A DNA stretch of 14,127 nucleotides, from positions 1 to 14,127 of the forward strand of contig CAKVIS010000041.1 of assembly GCA_934754415.1 (NCBI GenBank), written 5' to 3'. Each line of letters starts with the position of its first letter. Positions within the stretch are counted from its first letter, which is position 1. The position numbers and the translations under genes are program-made. The notes beneath the pieces were generated by a model. That model was not told the DNA's origin. It worked only from the letters and a program-made list of their open reading frames with translations, and made no database searches. Shown here one piece after another: positions 1 to 6,171 of this stretch. Source of the DNA: an uncultured Bulleidia sp. (GTDB lineage: Bacteria > Bacillota_I > Bacilli_A > Erysipelotrichales > Erysipelotrichaceae).

Positions 1-2
1 TT

Positions 3-98
3 CAGGAGATCCTTCTATCCATCAAGAAAAGAATGCATCAGATAACTGACTTCTTCCGTATTGTAGATATGAAATCAAAAGATTTATTCATTTATTGA
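3..98 (+). CDS. possible 3' end of an upstream gene (partial)
   Basis: One forward frame is open from the left edge to a TGA at 96-98 and encodes 31 residues (ending ...VDMKSKDLFIY). The other two forward frames close at about 45-50. The peptide is basic and helix-prone, and could be the tail of a truncated gene. It is too short to assign to a family. It could equally be a chance open stretch. Confidence 0.3.
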   Translation, partial: QEILLSIKKRMHQITDFFRIVDMKSKDLFIY

Positions 99-187
99 AC
101 CGCAGTATCTCACCGATTTGCTAATATAGCCATTATTTTTAAAGAGATATATGAAAATTTTGATTAGAGTATACATGGAAATAAGAC

Positions 188-193
188 TATAAT
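188..193 (+). promoter_or_regulatory. candidate -10 box for galE
   Basis: A perfect TATAAT lies 21 bases before the galE start codon, within AT-rich DNA. No good -35 sits at 16-18 bases; TTGATT at 160-165 is 22 bases away, which is too far. The galE ribosome binding site GAGGAG follows at 201-206. Confidence 0.4.
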
Positions 194-214
194 AATCAAA
201 GAGGAGATAGTGAA

Positions 215-1231
215 ATGAAAATATTAGTTACAGGTGGTACAGGTTTTATCGGATCTCATACAGTAGTTGAATTACAGAAAGCAGGTTATGAGGTAGTGAT
301 TGTGGATAATCTGTACAATTCTAAAGAAATTGTATTGGATCGTATTGAAACAATTACAGAGAAAAGACCTACATTCTATGATCTGGATGTAAATGACAGA
401 GAAGGATTAAATAAAGTTTTCGACAAAGAGGATATTGGTGCGGTTATTCATTTTGCAGGCTATAAGGCAGTAGGTGAATCTACAAGAAAACCAATTGAAT
501 ATTATGCAAACAACCTTGGCTCTACATTAGTATTATGTGATGTTATGAGAAATCATGGTTGTAAGAAGATTGTATTCTCTTCCAGTGCAACAGTATATGG
601 AAATCCTGCATTTGTTCCAATTACGGAAGAATGCCCATTAGGTGTTACAACTAACCCTTATGGAGAATCTAAGTCTATGCAGGAAAGAATTCTTACAGAT
701 ATTTACAAGTCTGATAATGAATGGTCAGTGATGTTATTAAGATATTTCAATCCTATTGGAGCTCATGAAAGTGGACTGATGGGTGAAGATCCAAAGGGTA
801 TTCCAAACAACTTATTACCTTATGTTGCTCAGGTAGCAGCGGGTAAACTTGAAAAAGTACATGTATTTGGAAATGACTATGATACACCGGATGGAACAGG
901 TGTCAGAGATTATATCCATGTTGTAGATCTTGCAAAGGGACATGTAAAAGCTATTCAGGGATTTGAAAAACTGAATGGTGTAAATATTTTCAACCTGGGA
1001 ACAGGTGTAGGATATTCTGTATTGGATATCATTCACGCTTTTGCTAAAGCATGCGGAAAAGAAATTCCTTATGTCATTGATCCACGTCGCCCTGGAGATA
1101 TTGCTACATGTTATTCTGATCCGACAAAAGCTAAGGAAGTTCTTGGATGGACAGCTGAAAAAACTCTGGAAGATATGTGCAAAGATGCATGGAACTGGCA
1201 GAGTAAGAATCCAGATGGATACGGAGAATAA
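215..1231 (+). CDS. galE: UDP-glucose 4-epimerase
   Basis: This cytosolic NAD-dependent enzyme interconverts UDP-glucose and UDP-galactose (Leloir pathway; supply of galactosyl units for surface polysaccharides). It belongs to the extended short-chain dehydrogenase/reductase family. The N-terminal Rossmann motif GGTGFIGSH is at residues 7-15. The catalytic triad falls at the same numbers as in E. coli GalE: Ser124 (SSSATVYG), Tyr149 and Lys153 (YGESK). RYFNPIGAHESG at 176-187 and the C-terminal PRRPGD motif are typical of the family. The length of 338 residues is normal and the gene looks intact. The ATG follows GAGGAG at 201-206 with an 8-base spacer. It stands alone, with no other Leloir gene next to it. 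No clear terminator lies between it and the cysK leader, so read-through is possible. Confidence 0.96.
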   Translation: MKILVTGGTGFIGSHTVVELQKAGYEVVIVDNLYNSKEIVLDRIETITEKRPTFYDLDVNDREGLNKVFDKEDIGAVIHFAGYKAVGESTRKPIEYYANNLGSTLVLCDVMRNHGCKKIVFSSSATVYGNPAFVPITEECPLGVTTNPYGESKSMQERILTDIYKSDNEWSVMLLRYFNPIGAHESGLMGEDPKGIPNNLLPYVAQVAAGKLEKVHVFGNDYDTPDGTGVRDYIHVVDLAKGHVKAIQGFEKLNGVNIFNLGTGVGYSVLDIIHAFAKACGKEIPYVIDPRRPGDIATCYSDPTKAKEVLGWTAEKTLEDMCKDAWNWQSKNPDGYGE

Positions 1232-1241
1232 ATCAAATCAG

Positions 1242-1269
1242 TTTACAAATTTCGATTTGGTAGTAGACT
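1242..1269 (+). promoter_or_regulatory. possible promoter for the cysK leader transcript
   Basis: TTTACA (1242-1247) and TAGACT (1264-1269) are separated by 16 bases, each a moderate match to a sigma-A element. Transcription would begin near 1276, just ahead of the mini-ORF ribosome binding site at 1286-1293. This is inferred from position and partial consensus only. Confidence 0.3.
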
Positions 1270-1292
1270 AAAAATAGAAACGACGAAAGGAG

Positions 1293-1436
1293 ACCGGCGC
1301 TATGAAGAATGTAGTATTTGCAATGTGTTGTTGTAGCAATGTACATACTGGCACCGGTTGGTCTATCGTTATGGATTGTGCATAGCTACACACTTTCATG
1401 TTAATTTAATAAAGTAAACGAAGAAAACCAGTGCTA
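1293..1436 (+). promoter_or_regulatory. candidate attenuator: competing RNA pairings ahead of cysK
   Basis: Segment 1 (1293-1300, ACCGGCGC) lies just before the leader ATG. Segment 2 (1349-1359, TGGCACCGGTT) lies inside the leader ORF after the Cys codons. Segment 3 (1426-1436, AACCAGTGCTA) is the 5' arm of the terminator. Segments 1 and 2 can pair at 7 of 8 positions (1293-1300 with 1351-1358, C1298/A1353 mismatched). Segments 2 and 3 can pair at 10 of 11 positions (one C/A mismatch at 1355/1430, one G-U). Pairing of 2 with 3 excludes the terminator, and pairing of 1 with 2 allows it. A ribosome paused on 1326-1334 sits between segments 1 and 2 and would favour the 2:3 antiterminator. Pairings were worked out by hand; energies were not calculated. 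Confidence 0.5.
1302..1385 (+). CDS. putative cysteine-sensing leader peptide of cysK
   Basis: This is a 27-codon ORF beginning MKNVVFAMCCCSN. It is preceded by a strong ribosome binding site, AAAGGAGA (1286-1293), 8 bases before the ATG. Three consecutive TGT codons (residues 9-11, bases 1326-1334) encode Cys, and a fourth Cys is residue 26. It lies 104 bases upstream of cysK, with an intrinsic terminator between. A short ORF with a run of codons for the end product of the downstream pathway is the hallmark of a leader peptide in ribosome-mediated attenuation. The peptide is probably a sensor, not a functional protein: slow decoding of the Cys run when charged tRNA-Cys is scarce would favour read-through into cysK. 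Translation and regulation are inferred. What is seen is the ORF, its ribosome binding site, the Cys run and the terminator. Confidence 0.6.
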   Translation: MKNVVFAMCCCSNVHTGTGWSIVMDCA

Positions 1437-1459
1437 AATGAACATAGTGCTGGTTTTTT
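1424..1459 (+). terminator. intrinsic terminator in the cysK leader
   Basis: The 5' arm (1424-1436) pairs with the 3' arm (1445-1457) in a 13-pair stem with two adjacent G-U pairs and an 8-base loop (1437-1444). Six T residues follow at 1454-1459. It sits after the leader ORF and 30 bases before cysK, with no complete gene between galE and this point for it to end. That makes a regulatory role more likely than simple end-of-gene termination. Confidence 0.85.
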
Positions 1460-1489
1460 GTCGTTTCTGATAAATGGAGGAATTGAAAA

Positions 1490-2419
1490 ATGGAAAACAA
1501 AGTATATACATCTACACAGGAATTCATTGGTAAAACACCTTTACTGGAAATGGTACATATGGAACAACAGGAGAAGCTGCAATCCAGATTGTATGCAAAA
1601 CTGGAGTATTTTAATGTGACCGGCTCCATAAAGGACAGAGCTGCTTTGCAGATGATTCTGGATGCTGAAGAAAAAGGTGTCTTGAAAAAGGGATCTGTCA
1701 TTATTGAACCTACAAGTGGTAATACAGGTATTGCCTTAGCTTCATTGGGGACAAACAGAGGGTATGAAGTATGGATTGTTATGCCTGAAACCATGTCTGT
1801 GGAAAGAAGAAAGCTGATTGCTGCTTATGGTGCAAAAGTAATTCTCAGTGATGGAAGTAAAGGTATGAAAGGGGCTATTGATAAAGCAAATGAATTAGCA
1901 GAAAAGACTCCAAATAGCTGGGTTGCCGGACAGTTTGTGAATGAAAGTAATGTTAAAGCACATTATCTTACAACCGGACCTGAAATTTATGAAGCATTGC
2001 AAGGTAAGGTGGATATTCTTGTAGCAGGTGTGGGGACAGGTGGAACCTTAACAGGTATCGGGAAATATTTAAAAGAAAAAAATCCGGATGTTCGTGTAGT
2101 TGCTGTAGAACCGTTTACCAGTGCAGTATTATCTCACGAACCTTCAGGCAAACATGGTATTCAGGGAATCGGTGCAGGGTTTATTCCTCAGATTCTGAAT
2201 ACTGATCTGATTGATGAAATAGCAAAAGTGAAAGATGAGGACGCTTATAAGACAAGTAAAAAGATTGGTACTGAAGAAGGCGTTCTTGTGGGAATTTCCA
2301 GTGGCGCTGCCATGTTTGCTGCATTACAGATTGCACGAAAAGAAGAAGGAAAACACATTGTGGTGATTCTGCCTGATTCCATAGACAGGTACTACTCCAC
2401 ACCATTGTTTACGGAGTAA
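1490..2419 (+). CDS. cysK: cysteine synthase (O-acetylserine sulfhydrylase)
   Basis: This PLP-dependent enzyme makes L-cysteine from O-acetylserine and sulfide (fold type II, CysK/CysM family). The Schiff-base lysine is Lys48 in GSIKDR. TSGNTG (75-80) is the substrate-carboxylate loop, GTGGT (182-186) binds the PLP phosphate, and SSGAA (270-274) contacts the pyridine nitrogen. The length of 309 residues is typical. Ahead of the lysine the usual Pro of the NPxGSxKDR motif is Val (FNVTGSIKDR), a mild deviation. The start follows GGAGG at 1476-1480. The acetyltransferase gene supplying its substrate begins 4 bases after its stop codon, so the two form one operon. Upstream are a Cys-rich leader ORF and terminator, suggesting control by cysteine supply. 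A related beta-synthase such as CysM cannot be fully excluded. Confidence 0.93.
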   Translation: MENKVYTSTQEFIGKTPLLEMVHMEQQEKLQSRLYAKLEYFNVTGSIKDRAALQMILDAEEKGVLKKGSVIIEPTSGNTGIALASLGTNRGYEVWIVMPETMSVERRKLIAAYGAKVILSDGSKGMKGAIDKANELAEKTPNSWVAGQFVNESNVKAHYLTTGPEIYEALQGKVDILVAGVGTGGTLTGIGKYLKEKNPDVRVVAVEPFTSAVLSHEPSGKHGIQGIGAGFIPQILNTDLIDEIAKVKDEDAYKTSKKIGTEEGVLVGISSGAAMFAALQIARKEEGKHIVVILPDSIDRYYSTPLFTE

Positions 2420-2423
2420 TTCT

Positions 2424-3179
2424 ATGCTGGAAGATATTGTAAAAGAACTTGAAAGCATTACTGATTCTGATCTGGAAAAAGGGATATATCTTTCCAGAAA
2501 AGAGATTGTGGATATGTTAAAGCGTATTCAGCAATTTCTTTTTCCTGAGTATTACACATATACAGAGAGTGTGGATATATCTGTATTACATACGTTGTTA
2601 ACAAAATATATGCCGGAAGAAACGGCAATGCGTTTTTTGAAATCTTTACCAACTTTAAAAAAACTGGTATTAAGTGATTTGCAGGCAATTTATGATGGTG
2701 ATCCTGCTGCAAAAAGTAAAAGAGAAGTATTGATATGCTATCCTGGATTTTATGCAATCTTTATTTACAGAATTGCCCATGCACTTCATGAGCTCAAGGT
2801 GGATTTGATTCCCAGAATTCTAACGGAATATGCACATGAAAAAACCGGGATTGATATACATCCCGGTGCAACTATTCAACATTCATTCTGCATTGATCAC
2901 GGTACAGGTATTGTTATAGGTGAAACGGCAACTATAGGTCACCATGTTAAGCTGTATCAGGGTGTGACCATCGGTGCAAAAAGCTTTGAACTGGATGAAT
3001 TTGGAAATCCTGTTAAATCAGGAAAAAGACATCCGGATATAGGGGATTATGTAGTCATTTATGCCAATGCAACAATCCTTGGTGGTACTACCAAAGTAGG
3101 AAATCATTGTGTTGTAGGCGGTAATGTATGGCTGACACATTCCATGAAGGATTATGAGAGGATTCTTAATCAGCAATAA
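2424..3179 (+). CDS. cysE: serine O-acetyltransferase, EpsC-type, short C-terminus
   Basis: The enzyme acetylates L-serine with acetyl-CoA to O-acetylserine, the substrate of the CysK encoded just upstream (4-base gap; ribosome binding site GGAG 2413-2416 overlaps the cysK end). The N-terminal helical region is about residues 1-140. A left-handed beta-helix of hexapeptide repeats follows. The catalytic residues match E. coli CysE: Asp144 (GIDIHPGA), His159 (CIDHGTGIVIGETA) and His203 (GKRHPDIG). The insertion AKSFELDEFGNPVKSG (185-200) and the ending VWLTHS are typical of the EpsC-like branch in Firmicutes. After LTHS (240) only 11 more residues follow (MKDYERILNQQ), whereas relatives usually continue with a longer Pro-containing tail. 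The last 14 bases overlap the 3' end of the opposing peptidase gene. The activity call is firm; whether the tail is natural or truncated is open. Confidence 0.9.
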   Translation: MLEDIVKELESITDSDLEKGIYLSRKEIVDMLKRIQQFLFPEYYTYTESVDISVLHTLLTKYMPEETAMRFLKSLPTLKKLVLSDLQAIYDGDPAAKSKREVLICYPGFYAIFIYRIAHALHELKVDLIPRILTEYAHEKTGIDIHPGATIQHSFCIDHGTGIVIGETATIGHHVKLYQGVTIGAKSFELDEFGNPVKSGKRHPDIGDYVVIYANATILGGTTKVGNHCVVGGNVWLTHSMKDYERILNQQ

Positions 3180-4188
3180 ACTTCTGTAGTAATACAAAGG
3201 TATTGTTAGCTCCATCCACATGAGAACGTTCATAGTTGTGTGAGGCATATACACCAGGTCCAATCAGACCATGACGGATATCATATCCTGCACGCAGTGT
3301 GGTTTCTACATCGCTTCCGTAATGAGGATAGATATCAATGGCGTAATCCAGGTTGTTAGCTTTACAGATAGCTGACAGTTCTGTAATCAGATCGTAGTTA
3401 TATGGACCACCTGAATCTTTTGCACAGATGGAAACCATTCTTTCTGTACAGCCAAGATCGTCACCAACGCATCCCATATCTACAGATAACATATCTTCTG
3501 TATCTTCAGGAACACAGCTTCCGCCAAATCCCACTTCTTCATAGACTGTAAAGATCAACGTAACTTTTCTGTTTAAAACAATATCTTCTTCTTTCACCCA
3601 TTTTGCAATGGTTAAAAGAATTGCTGCAGATAATTTATCATCAAGAAATCTGGATTTGATATATCCGCTTGGAGTAATCACAGTTTTAGGATCCATAGCA
3701 ATAATATCACCAGTTTCAATTCCCAGGGCAGTTACCTGTTCACGAGAAGAGACATTTTCATCTAATAAGATCTCCATGTTCTCTTCTTTTGTTTCGACTT
3801 TGGTATTTGCTACATGGGAACTTGGTTCTTTATTCAGAACTACTCCGGTATACATTTTCCCTGAGCGTGTAAATACCATACAGTTTTCACCATCAGCGGT
3901 AGACCATTGATGACCACCGATAGTTGTAGGTTTCAGTCTTCCGTTTTCTTTTATAGAACGGAGCATAGCTCCTAAAGTATCTACATGTGCAGCTAAGACA
4001 AGAGGGGTTCCTTCTCCTCCGATGACACATTCCACATTACCTTTACGTGTTTTGACAGGTGCGTAACCCAACTCTTCCAGAACATCATAAACATACTGAC
4101 TTGCTTTGGAAGTATATCCTGAAGGGGATGGGATAGAGGTCAGATTAATCAGCTGCTGTGTAATAGATTCAATATAATAGTTTTTCAT
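3166..4188 (-). CDS. M42 family metallopeptidase (glutamyl/endoglucanase-type aminopeptidase)
   Basis: This is a cytosolic di-metal aminopeptidase of the M42 family, whose members form large tetrahedral complexes and trim peptides. Numbered from the chosen start, the metal ligands and catalytic residues are visible: His68 (AAHVDTLG), Asp183 (SRFLDDKLSAA), Glu217 as general base and Glu218 (EEVG), Asp237 (VDMGCVG) and His317 (SHNYERSH). The length of 340 residues is normal. The ATG at 4188 is preferred because AAAAGGA (4197-4203 on the complementary strand) sits 8 bases ahead; the reading frame stays open 30 codons further upstream. The gene overlaps the cysE end tail-to-tail by 14 bases and diverges from the rlmI-like gene. 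Annotated relatives are often called glutamyl aminopeptidase or cellulase M; the true substrate cannot be read from sequence. Confidence 0.9.
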   Translation of the reverse strand: MKNYYIESITQQLINLTSIPSPSGYTSKASQYVYDVLEELGYAPVKTRKGNVECVIGGEGTPLVLAAHVDTLGAMLRSIKENGRLKPTTIGGHQWSTADGENCMVFTRSGKMYTGVVLNKEPSSHVANTKVETKEENMEILLDENVSSREQVTALGIETGDIIAMDPKTVITPSGYIKSRFLDDKLSAAILLTIAKWVKEEDIVLNRKVTLIFTVYEEVGFGGSCVPEDTEDMLSVDMGCVGDDLGCTERMVSICAKDSGGPYNYDLITELSAICKANNLDYAIDIYPHYGSDVETTLRAGYDIRHGLIGPGVYASHNYERSHVDGANNTFVLLQKFIAD

Positions 4189-4219
4189 ATGTATTGTCCT
4201 TTTCTTTTCCGTTATTCCC

Positions 4220-4248
4220 ATTGTAATGAGGAAAACATACGTAATCAA
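4220..4248 (-). promoter_or_regulatory. promoter of the M42 peptidase gene
   Basis: Reading the minus strand, TTGATT (4243-4248) and TACAAT (4220-4225) are separated by exactly 17 bases. Transcription would start near 4213, leaving a leader of about 25 bases that includes the AAAAGGA ribosome binding site. Confidence 0.6.
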
Positions 4249-4258
4249 GCGGAGTTTA

Positions 4259-4267
4259 TGGTATTCT
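4259..4267 (+). promoter_or_regulatory. possible extended -10 promoter of the rlmI-like operon
   Basis: TGG followed by TATTCT (4262-4267) forms a moderate extended -10 element about 23 bases before the start at 4290. No good -35 was found. It lies back-to-back with the peptidase promoter. Confidence 0.3.
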
Positions 4268-4289
4268 GTTTTAGTCAATGGAGGAGTGC

Positions 4290-5489
4290 ATGAAAAAAGG
4301 TGTTGTCATAGTCAATGAAAAAGGAGTTCCTTTTCTTAAGAGTGGACAGATGTGGATGTTCAGAAATAATCTGGTATCCATGAAAGATTGCGAAGAGGGG
4401 GATATTGCGGATGTCATCAGTGAGGACGGAGAATATCTTGGGACAGGTTTTGTGTCTGAAAAGTCTCATATTACTGTAAGAATTCTTACTCATGACAGAA
4501 ATGTAGAAATCAATGATGCTTTTTTTGAAGAAAAAATACGTGAGGCCTATGCTTTCAGAAAAGTAACCAATAGAAATAACTTGTCGGATATGCGTCTGAT
4601 TTTTGGGAACGGAGATGGACTGCCTGGTCTGACAGTGGACCGATACAATGGTGTACTGGTAACTCAGATTATTTCTTCAGGTATGGAAAAAAGAAAATCA
4701 GAGGTATATGCAGCTTTACTGAAAGTACTTCGAGAAGATGGTCAGGTGATTGAAGGTATATATGAAAGAAATGATGTAAAGGCAAGGGAAAAGGAATTTC
4801 TACCTTTATATAAAGGATTTTATGGAGAATTCACATGCGGCACAGAACAGATTATTCACGAAAATGGGCTGAAAATCTATGTAGATATAGAAGATGGTCA
4901 GAAGACAGGATATTTCCTTGACCAGAAAAGAAACAGACTTCTGATATGTGAAATGTCTGAAGGATTGCGCGTGTGTGATTGTTTTTCTCATACTGGTGGA
5001 TTTGCCTTAAATGCAGCTAAAGGCAATGCAATTCATGTGGACAGTGTGGATGTCAGTGCTACTGCTTTGGCACAGGGAAAAAGAAATGCACAGCTGAATG
5101 GTCTGACAAATATAGATTTTGTGCAGGCTGATGTTTTTGAATATCTTGATGAAATACAACCTGATCAATATGATCTTATCATTCTGGATCCTCCGGCATT
5201 TACAAAAAGCAGAAAAACTGTATTTAAAGCCTACAATGGATATAAGCAGATAAACAAGAAAGCAATGGAAGTTTTGAAATGTAATCATGGATATCTTGCA
5301 ACATGTTCCTGCAGTCGCTATATGGAAACAGCTTTGTTTGAACAGATGTTGAAAGAAGCTTCTCTTGAAGCAGGGGTGGAACTGAAGCAGGTTTCTGTTA
5401 CTCAGCAGAATAGTGATCATCCTATTGTCTGGTCTATGTCTGAAACATCGTATTTGAAATTTTATATTTTCCAGGTAAATCCATTATGA
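4290..5489 (+). CDS. class I SAM-dependent 23S rRNA methyltransferase, RlmI-like
   Basis: This probably methylates a 23S rRNA cytosine (RlmI modifies C1962 in E. coli). The order of parts matches RlmI: an N-terminal PUA-like domain (about 1-75, with FLKSGQMWMFRNNL), a middle domain, then a Rossmann methyltransferase. Visible in the last are FLDQKRNR (209-216), CDCFSHTGGFALNA (229-242), VDVSATALAQGKRNAQLNG (253-271), the DPPAF catalytic motif (300-304) and a Cys-containing segment CSCSRYME (339-346). The start at 4290 is chosen over an in-frame ATG at 4278 because GGAGGAG (4280-4286) lies between the two and can serve only the second; this gives 399 residues, close to the family norm. Its stop overlaps the next start by 4 bases (ATGA). 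Family call firm, exact target base inferred. Confidence 0.88.
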   Translation: MKKGVVIVNEKGVPFLKSGQMWMFRNNLVSMKDCEEGDIADVISEDGEYLGTGFVSEKSHITVRILTHDRNVEINDAFFEEKIREAYAFRKVTNRNNLSDMRLIFGNGDGLPGLTVDRYNGVLVTQIISSGMEKRKSEVYAALLKVLREDGQVIEGIYERNDVKAREKEFLPLYKGFYGEFTCGTEQIIHENGLKIYVDIEDGQKTGYFLDQKRNRLLICEMSEGLRVCDCFSHTGGFALNAAKGNAIHVDSVDVSATALAQGKRNAQLNGLTNIDFVQADVFEYLDEIQPDQYDLIILDPPAFTKSRKTVFKAYNGYKQINKKAMEVLKCNHGYLATCSCSRYMETALFEQMLKEASLEAGVELKQVSVTQQNSDHPIVWSMSETSYLKFYIFQVNPL

Positions 5490-6154
5490 GACTGTTAGAT
5501 AAAAATATAGATACCGGTAAGCTGGTGATTGAAGAAGAGGATGGTATTCGTTATCTATATATCGATGGAAGTCTCGAAAGTGCAATGTATATGCAGGAAG
5601 ACAAAAAAGATGAGCTTGTATTTGGGTATTTACAGTGTTTAAAATATCCCATGTCCTTTTTGCCTGGTGACAAAGATGTATATTTAATTGGATCTGGCGG
5701 TTTTAGCTATCCGTATACATTTTTGTCTAGGGAACAGGGGACTATTACTGCAGCGGAAATGAGTAAAGATATAGTAGAATATGCAAGACAGTATTTTCTT
5801 CTGAAAGATATTGAAGAGAATGAACGTTTTCAACTTGTTCAGGGAGATGGTTTTTCCTGGCTTGAAAAATGTGGAAAACAGTTTGATGTCATTGTGAATG
5901 ATGCTTATATAGGCAGACATTCCGTAGGCGTGGATATGCATACCACGGAAATGATTCGGGAACATCTGAGTAAAAAAGGAATTTATGCCATAAACTTTGT
6001 GGCTTCTTTAGAAGGGGAAGCATTACGAAAAGAAATGGAAGTCCTTAATAGCTGTTTTCAGTATTCTACATTGATGATTATTTCCGATGATGTTGAAGCA
6101 GATGAAGAACAGAATCTGCTTTTACTGGCAAGTAATACAGACTATGGATGGTGA
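5486..6154 (+). CDS. spermidine-synthase-like SAM-fold protein
   Basis: This 222-residue protein has a spermidine/spermine synthase-like Rossmann fold. IGSGGFSYP (69-77) stands where true synthases have a GGGDG loop. AAEMSKDIVEYARQYF (91-106) is the acidic-ligand strand and following helix, GDGFSWL (120-126) is the adenine-binding region, and VNDAYIG (137-143) stands at the position of the catalytic Asp segment. It lacks the N-terminal beta-barrel length and the canonical motifs of polyamine synthases, so it may transfer a methyl or aminopropyl group to an unknown substrate. It overlaps the rlmI-like gene by 4 bases (ATGA) and is clearly co-translated with it. The next gene starts 17 bases after its stop. 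I would not call it SpeE. Confidence 0.7.
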   Translation: MRLLDKNIDTGKLVIEEEDGIRYLYIDGSLESAMYMQEDKKDELVFGYLQCLKYPMSFLPGDKDVYLIGSGGFSYPYTFLSREQGTITAAEMSKDIVEYARQYFLLKDIEENERFQLVQGDGFSWLEKCGKQFDVIVNDAYIGRHSVGVDMHTTEMIREHLSKKGIYAINFVASLEGEALRKEMEVLNSCFQYSTLMIISDDVEADEEQNLLLLASNTDYGW

Positions 6155-6171
6155 AGCAAGGGGAGAGAAAA

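Noticed and set aside
1234..1259. A 6-pair inverted repeat just after galE as a galE terminator.
   Set aside because: The stem is AT-rich and weak, has a 14-base loop and no following T tract.
1281..1364. T-box riboswitch ahead of cysK, suggested by TGGCACCG (1349-1356), which matches the core of the T-box motif.
   Set aside because: The distance from the likely transcript start to this motif is about 75 bases, too short for a normal Stem I with a specifier loop. The flanks do not fit the antiterminator with a 7-base bulge, the N of TGGN (C) does not fit the discriminator U expected for tRNA-Cys, and the motif lies inside the well-formed leader ORF.
1396..1794. A minus-strand open frame covering the cysK leader and the start of cysK.
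   Set aside because: It lies antisense to well-supported cysK coding sequence and the leader terminator, has no ribosome binding site and shows no recognisable protein motif.
6148..6171. An upstream ATG that would add 8 residues to the lactate permease.
   Set aside because: It has no ribosome binding site and overlaps the previous gene, while GGGGAG lies directly before the ATG at 6172.
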